Part shown: in pieces, positions 43,528 to 56,026 of the stretch | Layout of the letters: the number at the start of each line of letters is the position of its first letter | Position numbering within the stretch: position 1 is the first letter of the stretch | Source: Phellopilus nigrolimitatus | Taxonomy: Eukaryota > Basidiomycota > Agaricomycetes > Hymenochaetales > Hymenochaetaceae | Assembly (NCBI GenBank): GCA_021029095.1 | Contig: JAJOHG010000038.1 | Span: 1 to 64,000 of the forward strand | DNA length: 64,000 nucleotides | Reading direction: 5' to 3' | The notes under the pieces: generated by a model | Seen by the model: the letters and a program-made list of their open reading frames with translations, nothing else | Told to the model about the DNA's origin: nothing | Databases searched by the model: none | Program-made: the position numbers and the translations under genes

Positions 43528-44097
43528 TATTGACAAATATTCCGCAAAGAATACAGCCACGTGGTAACAGCCGTTAGCGCCGAATGAGCGCTGTTGCACT
43601 GCAACACATACGGGACGTCACTCACGCCATTGTGCCGTGAGCATATTTCGAGATTGCTAGGTTCCTTTGGCTTGCCAACTCTTATGTCGCTGCGGGCATC
43701 GTGCATATCTGCTAGCTACCTCGACGTTCTGCTGCTGCGAAACTGAAATCAACCCCTGGAGGCTAACAGTCCCAAAGTTTTCTTGCCGGAGCTCTGGTGC
43801 TGGCTATACTTGTCACGGTTTTCAGCACTAAGAAGCCGTACAGCCTCGTTTCATAGAGTAATCTGAGCCACTCATATCGATGTGAAACTCCACATGTATC
43901 TTGCCTGACACCCGTGTGTACTTATGCCTTCTGACACAGCCTTTCCAAGGACAGCGCCGCACGGGCAAAAAAACTTCCAGGCAGCCTCATATAAAGCACG
44001 TTTGGACCACGCTTGAACGAACCCAGAAGCGCAATCTGTATACCTTTACCAGCGCGCACGAGCGTCTATAGTAGCGAACGCGTCAATCTCTAAGGCG
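43528..44097. other. Intergenic flank of paralogue B
   Basis: Shared blocks with unit A (AAAGAATACAGCCAC, CGCCGAATGAGCGCTGTTG). No gene recognised. Confidence 0.5.
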
Positions 44098-45181
44098 ATG
44101 CGCATCCCCTTATTCTCTTCTGCGTCTGAGAAGAAAGTGTACCGCCGGAAGGGGGGCGGTGGGGGGCGCTCGGGCGGGGGTGGAGGAAGCGGCAGCGGGG
44201 GCAGCAGAGGGGGCAGCAGCGGAAGCTCGTCGGGAAGCGGAGGGGCCAGCAGCGGAGCTCGTGCGCCTGTCTCCATCGGCTCTGGGTCGAGCTCAGGAGG
44301 AAAGACATCTGCAATCTCGTACGGCAGCGGCGGGGGAAGAGTCGCGACGATCCCGAGTGGCCAGCTGTTTTCCGGCAGGTCGCAAGGTGGGGGGACACGC
44401 GGCGAAGTTTTCGGCTCGAGGTATGCACACTTTCGGGTTCTAAAGCAATTCAGTCGGATATTGATCCCGCTTTTTGTTTTGAAGGACATATGGGAGCGGG
44501 TATCCAGGCGTCACTGGCTCGCGCGGGGTCGCAGGTTTGGGCTTCCCGTTTTTCTTCTGGCCGGTTATCTGGGGCCCAGCGGCGCTAGGCGGTGCCGCAT
44601 ACTTGCATTCGACAGAAGTGAGTCCGCTGCGTGTGATTTGCCTCTCCGGTCCGCTGATTGTGAGTTATGATTTTCAGTATGGCGATGCGAATAACAGTTC
44701 GCGCCCGGGTGGTGCTCTTACGACTGTCCCTTTTTCCTCTTCCTCGGGAAACTCGACCTTCCACATTGTCGCTGACAACGCGACGAGCACATCGCTCCTC
44801 TCGTCTGTCGCGTCGAACTGCTCGTCCGTGCTCGCGAGCAACTCAACGGGCAGCCAGGTAATGCTCGCGTTCGCCCCGACGAACAGGACGCAGCCGCAGC
44901 CCGAGCAGGCCGTGCAGTACTTCCGCGCGAGCAGCGTCACGCTGACACTCGATGGGTACAACGACACCGCCGCGCTCGTGGAGGACGGCGGCGCGAACGA
45001 GACGCATGCGCCGCTCCCTGGGTGGGTCGACACGAGCCTGCTGAGTTGCCTGAATCAGACGATCGGTGCGGCTGCCCCGCTAGTCGACGGGGCACCTGCA
45101 TTTCTAAGTCATCCTATTCATGGGTTGAACGCGCTGAGCTCGATGTGGCTGATATGGTTTTTGTTGACGACATTTTTCTAA
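44098..45181 (+). CDS. Gly-rich, putatively membrane/wall-anchored protein, paralogue B
   Basis: Three exons (44098-44420, 44485-44617, 44678-45181; 319 residues) with splice sites at the same positions as paralogue A. Features: RRK followed by a Gly/Ser-rich tract, conserved IPSGQLFSGRSQGGGTRGEV, GLGFPFFFWPVIWGPAALGG hydrophobic segment, YGDANNSSRPGG, several NxS/T sites, VQYFRASSVTLTLDGY, CLNQTIGAAAPLVDG and a hydrophobic C-terminus SSMWLIWFLLTTFF. Exons are better conserved between A and B than introns and flanks, which suggests both remain under selection. Function unknown; a secreted or anchored protein is inferred from the Cys/sequon pattern and terminal hydrophobic segment. Confidence 0.82.
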
Positions 45182-46002
45182 TCCCTGAAGACCTTCTTTT
45201 CCTACCTGGGCCTATGTTATGAGCTGATTATTTTCATACTTATTTTCTAACTCGAGTAAGAATTTTCCTTTTCTTATGGTTCATAAAACACGTGTATTCT
45301 TTAAAGTCGTGTTATATACCCTACTCCGCGAGTACTATATGTATGTATTTTTCGACGTCATCTTCTGGGGTAGGGTATAGTCTCTTCTGTGAACTGTAGG
45401 CTTTTATACGTTATATAATGGGCTGAGTACCCTTCGAAAATCTGCGTCGAATCCATTTACCGGTTCGAAAAGTGTGGGATAGGCAGGTGGTGAATGTACG
45501 TGGGATGAAGCAGAACTACTTCTTTATGAATTACTTTTAGACGTGATTGTTGGCGATCAAGCTTTTATTAAGACTTTGACCTGAAAAACGTCGATCCTGA
45601 TCGCCATTTGTTCGGCGCGGTCGCGCTCTCGGGAATAAAAATTGTAAGCACGGTGTAATATATAGCCCGACACGAGACAGACAAGAAAGGGGGGAACGGT
45701 GATACGTCTTATAACGTGGTTTCGAACCAACCCATAACCTGCACGCAATTTGCACGAGAAAATGAATGTAAAGCCACACGCTACTGCTTGAGCAAAGCAC
45801 CTATTCCAGATGGCAATTATATAAACAATTATTTATATACAGCGGCAACTAATACATACATGGCAGTAAGGACAAAACAGAGCATATTAGTACAAATATT
45901 GAAGGTCCGAAAACATACCTTCGGACGCCCACATACAACGCCGGAGTTAGACTAACGTACACTGGTAACTGCTACATTTCTATCAGGATGGGCAAACCTA
46001 TT
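45182..46002. other. Intergenic region
   Basis: AT-rich. Its first part (to about 45718) repeats the 3' flank of paralogue A; the rest is the 3' side of the minus-strand regulator. No gene recognised. Confidence 0.5.
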
Positions 46003-49000
46003 TCAAACTGTCATGCTACTGGGATGGCCCCGTCCACCGTCGAGTCGAGGTCCGATGGGCCCGCTGCTGCCGCTGGCACCGCTGCCGTCCGACCAAGCAC
46101 CCGCAGCGAGCAGATGCTGCAAGTCGTAGTTGTCTACCGGCTGGACCAACATGCTTTGAATACTGTATGTTGACAGAAGGTCTTCCACATAGAATTGGCC
46201 TATGTCGAAGGACGTTAGATGTACAATCTCGATAATCCTGATTAGCCAAGAATGATACTCACTGGAGGCTGCAGCGTCCTCCTCCATCCAAGTACGTAGC
46301 GACGTCTCCGTCGCTGGCGCAGTGTTGTGCGGTAGATCCTTACCTGCACACGACATCAGTAGGGAAAAAGAAGGGAAAAGGGCCTCAATCAGTACAGGAA
46401 CTTGTACACAGGATTGAGACCAGACTGAAAAAGCTGCCATTCACTCACCCGAATACCGATGAAGCAGCCCCTTGTCGGGTAGCGAAATAAATGTTTTGAT
46501 TGGACTCGGTGTCGAGTCGGCACGCGAATATCCAAGGTCTACATACCGAAAATTTTCAGTTAGTATCTAATCCCCCAGACCAAGCCTTTTAACCCTTCAG
46601 GCAAGCTCCCTCCACTCACCTGCCGCACGTTGCTCGAGGGCGTTCGTCACATACAATATACCCGCCCAGTAACGCTCCATGCGCTGAAGCACCTTCGTCA
46701 GGACCGATAGGTTCTGCCGCGCGATCGATGTCAGAAATGTATCCGTCTCGTCCTGCGTTATACCACTTTGGTGGCCCAACAAATTGCACTTCATCTCATA
46801 GATGAACGTAAGGCTGCACGAGCATAAGAGTATAAGTATGGCAAAACAAGAGGGCGAGGCACCTACCACGCGACGTAGATGGGCTGCACAGCGAACGGAC
46901 TCCCAAGCTATCACATAGCCAAAACGAAGTCAGAGATTAATGAAGAAAGCAAATCAAATGAAAAGGCACTCACGTAGGCCTGCGAGGAGAATAGGTCCGC
47001 GAGTTCCAGACACTCGCTTATACTCCGCGAGCTCGAGAGCGACAGCCTTATCGAGTGTTGCAAGCCCTGCGAGAACGGCGACTCTGCGCCGGAGCGACTG
47101 CTCGTCAGCTCTGGGTGATACACGAGCGCCATGACCCCATTCGCCCACAGGTGGAGCGTCAAGAATGTGCCCTAATTGATACACAATTAGTATTTTTTTC
47201 TCCCGCCCTCCCTTCGAAATGCAACTTTCACTTACCCCATGGCCCCTTCCCTCGTGATGCTTGAAGTTATCCACACTCCATTTCATCGAGTCAGGCAAGG
47301 TCGCGTAGAACTGGACGAGTTGCGACTGGAGCGCGCTCAGCGCTTGTGGGTCCACATCACTCGGGCCAACGAGCGTGCGGGGGCGCCCGCGCCGCCCGTT
47401 GAGCATCGTCGCAATGCGCCCACATAACACGAGCACACGCACGAGGTACTGGAATGGGATTGGCTCGACGGGCTCGTGTAACGCAGCTACGTCCGTGTTG
47501 CGCGCGGGATCCGGGAAGAAGTCGTCGTCGGACGGTAAGGGAAGCTCGATGGCATCGTCGGGGATGGTAACCGGGCGACCGGTCGAGAATGAGATGATGC
47601 GATCCTAGTAGGATTTTAACAAAAAAAGCCATAAATATGGTATTCAGTCAAGATTTGGTAGACAAAATACCGTTATGTATAGGCTCCAGAAGAGCAGTCG
47701 CACCCGCATTTTATGACCTCCCGTTTCATAGATGTCGTTGACCTGCAGTTGAGTTTAATTTTTAAAGACTTATTCTCAGCTCGATTTTATTGAGGTGTAC
47801 CTCATGCATCCCAAGGTCCGCAGCCATTCGATATGCCATCCTACTCATCCGTGGTTAATGATTTAGAAATACAACAAAAGACTGCTATTGCATACCCGGA
47901 ATATTGCTTGGCGACGTTTTAGTAAGAAAAACATGTCTTCATACGGCGAAGTAAATCCTGCTCACCCATAACGCAGCATCTGAGTTCTACAAAAGACAAA
48001 CAGACCAAACCCTCAGCACAACTTATTTTGAATTCATCCGAGACCGCCCACCTGTCCATAGCTAGCCCAGGCCAGCAGAAGTAATCCCGTCACGCTGTCC
48101 GTGGTCGGGAGTTGCAAGAGTGGCACCATTAGTTCTTGGGCCTTCGTTATAAATGGGGCACAGGCCTGAATAAAAAACGCGAGTGTCAATAAATGATGCT
48201 TCTCCGGTAAGACAAACCGTTTTGAACCTCAGCTGGCTTTCTGTTTCGAGGCGGATGGAATCTTAAAAATGCAAGATATGAGTTTAAGAGAATCTAGGTA
48301 GAAGACGGTGAGAATGGCCACCTGGCGCTGATTGCACAGATACCTATACGTAATTTACGGGTTGTCAGTGCGGCTTCTAGCAATATTTATATATAACTTA
48401 AGTCGCGAAGAGGCCGCGCAGTAATGTGTACGTACAGTTTAGTAGGAAGGCCGACATGGTTCCAGTTTCAAGGCGCTCGTCCATGCGTCTGCGCGAGATG
48501 CTTGGGAAATGCTGGCTCATCGTGCGAAAGAAAGTGTCGAGGAGTGGAATGTACACGCTCGGTAGTGGCATCCTGTCCTCATCAAAGAGTTCTTCTGGTC
48601 GTGAATATTCAACCTGCGTTGGCTGCTTGCTCGGGACCGGCGCGCTCGCGGTGGAGGGAGTTATGTTGACTGACAATGACTGCAGTTTAAGCGATATGCG
48701 ATTGATCCCCGGGCTAGCATGCGATGAGCGGGCATGGAACATAGAAGAAAGAGGCAAACGAAGTGCGACTTACTGGATCGCGGTAGAGCCAGACTAAGCA
48801 CCGACATCAATATGTTCCTTCCAATTTTATTTGGAGAAAACCACGCACACAAATTCGGAAATAGAATAGTTCGAGATCTTGCTTCGTAGACGGATCGCCC
48901 TCGATGAACGCAGTGTGCGCTTGGAGAGCACGCATGAGTTGGGTCGCCTGAGTGCTGGACGACGCTGGCACACCGGCGCCTGCGAGCAGTTCTGCCGCGA

Positions 49001-49680
49001 AGTCACTCCCGAATGAGCAAGACCCAGCGGCGACAGTGCGTGAGGATGGATCTTGTCGCGGCCAGACGTACTCATCAGAGGATGCGCCGTGCGTCAAGGC
49101 CAGCGCCCTCTGGTCCATACCGGTAAAATCCTATTACCAAAGGAGAAACAGATACTGTAAGGACACGAAGAACATGCGGAGTTAGCTGGAGCTACACACC
49201 CAGACCGGCGTGTGGTGGGCATTCTGTGAATTATGTTGCGGGCTGGACTGTACAACAGTCGGGCTGCGTTTCTGTGCCGCTGAGGCTGCGACGGCCTCGC
49301 GCTCAAGGCGCTCTGCTTCTTCCATCTCCTTGCGTGTGCGTTTCCTCTTGCGCCCCTCTGGCCTGCGCACCACCGATTATTAGCATCTATTTCTGCATCA
49401 TTCGAATGTTGTAATCCTACCATAAGCATTCGACATTGGCGTTCTCGCACGCCTTACATCGGGGCCGCACACCGGAACAGCGGGCGCGTTTTGAGCGGCA
49501 GCGAAGGCACGCGAGCGGGACGCGCTGCTCTTTCGAATTCGATCTCGTTTGTTCCGATTTGGGATTCCTCGATCCTGGCTGATGGCCGAAGGCGTACTCA
49601 CTACTCGTTGAACTGCTGGGGGATGCATCGGACGCAGACGCGGACGCAGCGTCGGGAGACGTGGTGGGCGATGCGTACAT
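46003..49680 (-). CDS. Zn2Cys6 fungal-specific transcription factor
   Basis: Multi-exon minus-strand gene. From the ATG at 49680 (MYASPTTSPD) a Ser/Ala-rich stretch precedes the binuclear zinc cluster ACLRCRSKRARC...PRCKACENANVEC, a perfect C-x2-C-x6-C-x6-C-x2-C-x6-C, then a basic/coiled linker (RKRKRTRKEMEEAERLERE, about 49370-49300). The middle homology region follows: LPSVYIPLLDTFFRTMSQHF (about 48580-48500), MVPLLQLPTTDS (about 48110), RMAYRMAADLGMHEV (about 47830), then PFQYLVRVLVLCGRIATML and QSQLVQFYATLPDSMKWSV (47450-47260), LTLHLWANGVMALVYHPEL (47160-47100) and an acidic, Ser/Gly-rich C-terminus with STYSIQSMLVQ, ending at 46003. This is the standard Gal4-type regulator layout. It lies head-to-tail with the MFS permease gene and may control it and the aldolase/dehydrogenase pair. 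Exact exon list not fixed. Confidence 0.85.
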
Positions 49681-50220
49681 AGCCTCCACTAGTTGAAGGC
49701 CAAGGCGCGGGGTGTGGGGATGAAGTCTGGACCACTGAGGGCGCGCGTGCCTTTTACTTACAGGGGCGCCCATGACTACGATTTTTATGTAACAACCCCC
49801 AAAGAATGATGCGCCTATTACGAGTCCTCCACCAATTTTCGGAATTGCCTTGGAACTCATATAGGCTCATATGCATAGTGCATTACAAGTATTCTCTTTG
49901 ATCGCAACAAATAATCACAGCTACTCAGTACATGTAAAATATTGTACACGGTAAAGTAGAATGCTCAGGGAACTCGCAGACTTCAACCAAGTCTGCAACT
50001 GCTCGGGCCTCCGATGACGGCCGTCGGCCAAATCGATGAATTTCTACCCCACAAGTATAGTCGCAAATAAGACATCGACGATCAATACCCACAAACATTC
50101 CTGACACCACATCTGATATAAGGTGAAAGAGAGAAGCTCGCACTCCTGAAATCTGGATACTTCCATCGCCTTTCACAGCTTTACATGAGGCTTTTACGTG
50201 GGGGCAAGTGGGAAAACCGT
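49681..50220. other. Intergenic region
   Basis: 5' flank of the regulator (a possible untranslated GTAAGT donor at 49769) and 3' flank of the permease. A minus-strand frame at 50176-49925 has no recognisable features. Confidence 0.4.
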
Positions 50221-52069
50221 TTAAACGTCATTAGCCTTGTCCGAAGCCGGCGTATCCCTACCGCTCCTGTGTGCATTCAGCCCTTGGCTAGGATACTTGG
50301 CCACGAGATACCGGTTCACCTGCGCTAGGATTGCGAGGAGAACTAGGAACACACTAACCAGTAAACGTCAGTCCAGAACCCAAGTGAGTAAGGGGAAAGG
50401 GGAAGCGTACGTGGTCACGGTGAAGCCTTGTACGTAGCGGGGACCGGTGGAACTCGGCCAGAGGAACGAGCCGTAGATCGACGCGCTGTTTCCAAGTGCG
50501 TTAACGATTGCAATCGCAACTGCGCGTTTCTCCGCGGGGTGCGCGATGATGTTTGACACCCAGAGCAGTGTCAGTGGACACGCGGCATACACGCCTGCTA
50601 CGCCGAAGCATAAGAACACGTATTTGGCCTTCTTATTATCAACAGCCACCGCTACGCGAGATAAGGTACGTGAGCCCGCTTTCCAGAAATATGGAAGACA
50701 TCCAGAAGTCGTGAAACTCACTAATGATAAAGGACACCGCGGCGATCATCGCGGTGATGGAGATATAATGCGCGCGTTCCTTACGATAATCCGACATGAA
50801 AGAAAAGAAGACGATGCCTACGACAGCGACGGCGTATATGGGAATCGTCATGTATTGCAACATGAAGCCCGAGTAGTTAAGCTGACCGACCAAAGCTGCA
50901 AGCATGAAAAAATGTTTAGCGCAAGCTCCTACATAAGAGAAGAAATAAATGCAACGCACTAGGGATGAAGTACTGAATCGTCTGCGAGCCGGTCGCTAAC
51001 ATGTACATAACGACGAGCATCCATGTGCGCCAGTCGCGCAATGCCATGTCGAAAGCTTTCCCGTGAGTCGGCTGCGCCGCGCCCTCGGCACCGGATGACG
51101 CAACACCATCGTGGTTCAGGCGCTGGACCGCAAGGTACATCTCTTCCTGTGTCAGCCACTTCGTCGTGGACGGCCAGTCTGGGAGAATCATCCACGTGAA
51201 ACAACCAGCGAACGCGCTCGCGACGCCCTCGATGAGCAGCAGCCAGCGCCAGCCGGCGATACCGCGCGCGCCGTCAAGGTATTCCGTAATCACCCCCGCG
51301 AGTATCCCGGAGAACGCACCCGAGACCGCCGTCGCGGTGTAGTAGAGCGCGTAGCGCCTGGCGAGCTCGTGCCGTTTGTACCATGATGAGAGGTAAAAGG
51401 CAATTCCTGGCGCGAACGCAGCTTCGATAATACCCAGACAGAAGCGAATTGCCGCAATTTGTTGCCAGTTCTGACCCGCAGCCATAGCTGCCGCGATACC
51501 GCCCCATAGGACACAGACAGCCGACAGACTATACACAAACCATTAATCCGGAAAGAACCATGAGGCCCAAAGTTGCGACACATACAATAGCGAAGGACGG
51601 CAGCGCGTGAGGATCATGTTCGAGGGGACCTCAAAAATGACATAGGAGACCTATAAAACGCGTAAGAGCGTTTGCATTGTGTACAGGTTTGTCTGCACTT
51701 ACGAAGAACAGGAGGAGGATGACCGAATATTGCTGGAGAAAAGACAGTACGTTAGCACTCTCGCATTAGTTTAACAACGGAAATCTGCACACATCGGAGG
51801 TTAGCTTGAAATCCTTTTCCATGCCCCCCGACTTGGCATTACCGATGTTGGCGCGGTCCAAATACGAGAGCGTGTAGAGAACCCAAATGGCCGGGATCTG
51901 AGGCAAAGTTAAACGAAGATAAAGCACAAAGAGAAAAGGAGCTGACGATACGAAAGTCGATTTTGCGCAGAAGCTTCTTCTCGACCTCGGAATCAGGCTG
52001 ATAAGTCTGCATGCTCAGGTTGGCGGATTCTGTATCTCCCCATTCCTCGCCCTTCTTTCCGAGCACCAT
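50221..52069 (-). CDS. MFS permease, anion:cation symporter (Dal5-like) family
   Basis: Eight exons on the minus strand: 51947-52069, 51793-51897, 51703-51732, 51586-51650, 50960-51528, 50722-50895, 50411-50651, 50221-50353; 1440 nt, 479 residues, normal for the family. Signatures: KKLLRKIDFRIIPAIWVLY, the motif-A-like LDRANIGNAK, FEVPSNMILTRCRPS, then GIIEAAFAPGIAFYLSSWYKRHE and WLLLIEGVASAFAGC, a central loop with LTQEE, and the second six-helix half (LNYSGFMLQYMTIPIY, FFSFMSDYRKER). This is the family that imports allantoate, nicotinate, tartrate and other organic anions in fungi; the substrate here is not known. A 30-nt micro-exon (51703-51732) encodes QYSVILLLFF. Neighbours suggest a sugar-acid role. 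Confidence 0.93.
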
Positions 52070-53807
52070 AGTCCCTCCAGCCGAACTCTGTCACGGAGTT
52101 GAAGTTGTCTACGGGAGTGGAAGGGGACGAAGACGGAAACTCGAAGAAAGCGTCTCGCGACCTGTCTTCTTAAAAAACGGATCAGCTGGTTCGTCAGTCT
52201 AAGCAAGGGGATTGTTCTCGCCCCACAACCGTAAACATATCAGACTAGAAGTATTCGGCATGGATTGAATTGCAAACATAAGCGCTCGCATTCGTATTCA
52301 AAGCCCGCGGCACGGGCAGCCCGACAAAAATTCGAGCGCAGACTGAATGCTGGAATGTCATATCAGCCTAATTTTTGCTGCGACATGCCGCGAATGGAGG
52401 AGCCTGGAGATAAAGGAGTTTGCTGCAGCTGATCACCGTCGGTAGGACATGTGTTAGTCACCGCTTCTATTTTTGGCTAGGTTATTGATCCGGCCCGCTC
52501 ACATTGGCCCGGGCACGGAATCAAAAATTCGAGTCATCGTCGACCATAGCGTCTTGCAGGCAATGGTTGAGACAGAGACCATATTTACAGACGCACAGCT
52601 CACAAAGCGGCGAACGTCTACGTTTGTACCCCGGTTAAATTGCGTCGGGAAAAAACTAGTAGGCGGACGATGGCCAGCGCAATCGCTGAGTCCCCCAAAG
52701 GAGGTCTTGTCCTCGGCTGTTACGGACATGCTTTTCTTCTTCCGCAGTCTAGAGCGCATCTATATACGAACTTTCGGAGCGGCGGTAGGCGTATAACGCG
52801 AGGGAAGCTCGCTGCGGATGTTGAGAAGGCCCCGCACGTAACGGAGGACATCGACGTCCGCCGTAAGCTTGACGAGTTTGTCGTGCACTTCTGTATCGCA
52901 GTCATATTTGTGTAAGAAGGTTGACGTCGGCGATACTGGACGCGCTCTTCCCATCTGCGGCACCGACCTTGGTGCGCTTCTATCAGCATATCTGTCGGCC
53001 AACTAAATCAATTTAGTCCGCCTAAATCTTTTAGGCATCGTCATTTCTTGTGCGAAGGAGGTGCTAGGTATGCTTGCCGCCGAACAACGCAAAATACGAA
53101 CAGGTTCTGTGCATAGGAAACACGCGAAGGAGAGCTCGGTTATGTCTTTCATCCGAGTTTGCCGTATATAACAATGCTCGGTCTGTACTATCAGATCTAT
53201 AATAGTTGATAAAAATGTGGGATGATCACTACGTGTTTTTTCTTTCTTTCTGTCGTACGTGTATCTAATAATGCGGGTATGGAGCGACCTTGGGAGCAAG
53301 CCTAACTTGGGAGCTGATTTACAAGGAGTGTACCGAATGTCAAAGGATCGCCCGAGCTTCCAAAGCCTCAGCTCGGGGGTTCGCGACAATCTTGGGATTC
53401 TATCCCCGGTGTCTTTTAATATATGTCGTAAAGCTGCAGCCGCGCGAGGACGAGGGAGGATATCCGAATGTATACATAGCAAGAAGCGCCAAGACGCGGT
53501 CATCTACTTACATATATGCCTTCGAGATCGATGCGCTGCGGAACACAGCGCGACCCGCTAGACTCGACCTGCCCCGTGGAATGGTCCTGTTGCAGCCAAC
53601 TTTTCATGTTCTTGACGCCCGACGAACCCTGCCCTTTAAGAGAGTGTGAGCACACACTTTCTTCCGTGCGGTTCATCGGACGTTGATGGATATCCATAGG
53701 TGAGCACTGCAAGCTGGAGACTTTATCGCCTTCGTTCCAGATTAACAGATCCATGGAATGCTATGACAATTTGTTTGGAATGGCCATCGCAATTGACGCT
53801 GAGTCTA
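52070..53807. other. Intergenic region
   Basis: About 1.7 kb with only short frames. None shows a motif I recognise; a plus frame at 53290-53649 has CTECQ but no convincing family. Probably promoter of the permease plus old repeats. Confidence 0.4.
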
Positions 53808-54011
53808 CAGTCGAACCTCCCATTATGCATAACCAAAAACGATGGTATAAGCCCAGATAAGAATTCGACCTGCTCCATAACCTCGTGATGTATAGCTCCA
53901 TTTGAAAGATACATGATCCCTTTAGTATTGTGTGAGGTTTGGGGGGTCGAGTGGGTAGTAAACGCGACAGGATCAAAAAAGCAATTTTATGCATTATGGG
54001 AAGTTCGACTG
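53808..54011. mobile_element. Pogo-like MITE, 204 bp
   Basis: Left end CAGTCGAACCTCCCATTATG, right end the reverse complement with two changes over 25 bp (...CATTATGGGAAGTTCGACTG), flanked by TA on both sides (53806-53807, 54012-54013). No coding capacity. Ends resemble the larger element at 20105. Confidence 0.85.
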
Positions 54012-54013
54012 TA

Positions 54014-54338
54014 GTTCTTACAGGTTGATTTCAGAGGGTAGTCTGTTTAGGTACTTGCCGTAGTCGAATAGCCGGTACGCCGATTACGATTCGCGGAGCT
54101 TCTGGAAGACTGTAGAGGGCGATTCTTCCTCGCTGATGTGCCACTGCAGCGGAAAGACTAATGGTGTCCGTCGTGTTTTGAGCACCGGAGAAGCGTTTTT
54201 GAAGGCTCCTGGTTTGCGTTGACATGGCATGGCGGATATCCGTTCCAGAGGTTATGCAGCAATAAACAAAGTCATTTATATAATACACATTTCCTCGCCA
54301 TTCTTTATCCTTCCAGTCGATATTGCATACTTACGCAC
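54014..54338. other. Intergenic region
   Basis: 325 bp between the MITE and the aldolase stop. Nothing recognised. Confidence 0.5.
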
Positions 54339-55465
54339 CTAGGCCTTCCCTGCCGACCCGAACAGGTCGATAAAGCGCTCGCACACAGCCGCGAACACCT
54401 CCGTGCTCTCTTCAACAGCCTCGGGGAACGGCGTGCCGTTCGCGAGCTTCGTCGAGAGCGCCTTCACGTACGGATCGCGCGCCCAGCTGTTCACGTTGAT
54501 CTTTGAGACGCCGTTCGCGATGCATTCCGTGAAGAGCGCGTCCGGGAGCTCGTCTGTCCCGTGCAGGCACAGCGGGACGGCGCCGGCGAAGCGGGAACGC
54601 AGGTCCTTCAGGCTGGAGTGCAAAAGCGGCATATTTAAAACAGGAAGTCACGAAAAAGAAAAAAATAAACAAATGCATGCATGCAAACGCACATCTCCTG
54701 GCGGAAGTCGGGTGGGCTGAGATACGAGCCGTGCAGGTTCCCGATGCTCGGCGAGAGGATGACCGCGCCGGTCTCTTTCATGAAGTGCTCTGCCTTCTCG
54801 GGGTTCGTGAGCTTCGCGTCGGAGATGACGCGCAGGCCGGCTTCGCCGCCCTCGAGGCGCCCGAGCTCGACCTCGACCGCGACTCCCGCCCTCGCCGCGC
54901 GCTCGACGTGCGGGCGCGCGAGCGCGATATTCTCCTCGTCGGTCTGCGGATAAGATGAGGTAATTGACGACGTATTTTTGATAAGGCTGGACGTACGTCG
55001 GCGTGGCTGGCGTCTACCATGATGCTGTCGAACGCGATGCCTTGCTCGGCGAGGCTGAGCGCGAGCTCGATGTGGTCCTCGTCTGTGGCATGGTCAAGGT
55101 GTACGGCGATCGGGACGGAGGCCTGGTGTGCGCTGCAAGTCAAGTCAAGTCCAGTCAAAAAAATGTTCTATGCCCATCAAGTCGTACCACTTACACATTC
55201 AAGCAGAACTGGAGGAAAGGTCCCTTGCCATAGGCGAGGGTGACAGGAAAGAGCTGGAGGATGGCAGGGCTCTTTTTGCGCTCGGCGGCGCGCACCAGGC
55301 CGATGGCAGAGTGTGCGTCGTAGCTGCACAAACAAAGAGGTGGGTCAGAAAAATAAAAATCGAGAAGATCGCATGGGGTGTTGACCAGGTCTGTGCGAGG
55401 ATACCGTATCCTTGCTTCTCGGCTTTGCGGAGGATGCTGAGCGTCAGGTTGTTCGCGAGGGACAT
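54339..55465 (-). CDS. Class II ketose-bisphosphate-type aldolase
   Basis: Zn-dependent cleavage of a phosphorylated sugar to triose phosphate plus a second product. Five exons on the minus strand: 55386-55465, 55195-55323, 54997-55132, 54693-54943, 54339-54612; 870 nt, 289 residues. Motifs: N-terminal LRKAEKQGYGILAQTCYDAH, metal-binding VHLDHATDEDH, EVELGRLEGGEAG, the His of GNLHGSY, LHGTDELPD, then INVNSWARDPYV. Length and order match the GatY/KbaY and fungal FbaA-related families; it is not obviously the housekeeping fructose-bisphosphate aldolase. Related fungal proteins occur fused to a four-carbon-acid-sugar kinase and dehydrogenase (recollection). It shares a 561-bp divergent promoter with the dehydrogenase at 56027. 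Confidence 0.9.
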
Positions 55466-56026
55466 TATGGGCCCGGGGCGCTGTCTTGGTCGCGGTGTTT
55501 AGTCAGGAAACAGAAAGGCAGCTGCGGCGTATGACCAAGTCCAGGAATAACGGAAGTAACGCCTGGATTTGTCTGGCTTATTTATTTAATTTATAAAAAT
55601 GATGAGCGCAGGCGAGGGTTGTCGACGTGAGACTGACGGATAAGCCGGACGCAAGCGGACACACCAAAGATCGGAGCTGGACCCTGATCGCCGCTGCCGG
55701 TTAGGTTTAGCCGAGCCTGTCGAGCCCCGGGACGATATGTATCCGTCGGCTGAGATGCCGGCTACCCCATGGGTCCGGTCCGGCTCGGTCCCGCCAATGG
55801 TGGCTGGTGGCGGAACCGCGCACGCACAACATACCACCTGGACCGCATCGATGGAACGCGGAAGGGAAGCGCTTGCGCGGAAAGAAGGAAGTCTCCGCGT
55901 AATTACTAACACAACCACGGACCACAAATCTGAGCATTGCCGGGTACGCTATATTTAAGCCGAGGTTCTGCCCGACCCGTAACTCTCACTCGCTCTCCAG
56001 AACACCCACGTCTCCTTCTCTCTGCC
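55466..56026. promoter_or_regulatory. Shared divergent promoter of aldolase and dehydrogenase
   Basis: 561 bp between two start codons facing away from each other. Contains CCGGTCCGGCTCGG-type CGG triplets near 55775-55790, the kind of site Zn2Cys6 factors bind, and a TATATTTAA near 55950 upstream of the dehydrogenase. Specific binding is not proven. Confidence 0.45.

Larger units (their letters stand above)
34592..45718. repeat. Tandem duplication, unit B (expanded by insertions)
   Basis: Second copy of unit A. Its native parts are about 34592-34651, 36222-36343, 43528-45718; everything else is inserted mobile DNA (Pack-type copy 34652-36221, MITE 36344-43527 containing the chromovirus). 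Net native length is close to unit A's 2.6 kb. Confidence 0.85.

Noticed and set aside
44046..44489. Proline-rich minus-strand frame opposite the Gly-rich exon
   Set aside because: Direct complement of a Gly-coding tract; the plus strand has consistent splice sites and a paralogue.
52473..53649. Possible genes between the permease and the MITE
   Set aside because: Frames of 80-160 codons on both strands but none with a domain, plausible splice sites or composition unlike chance.
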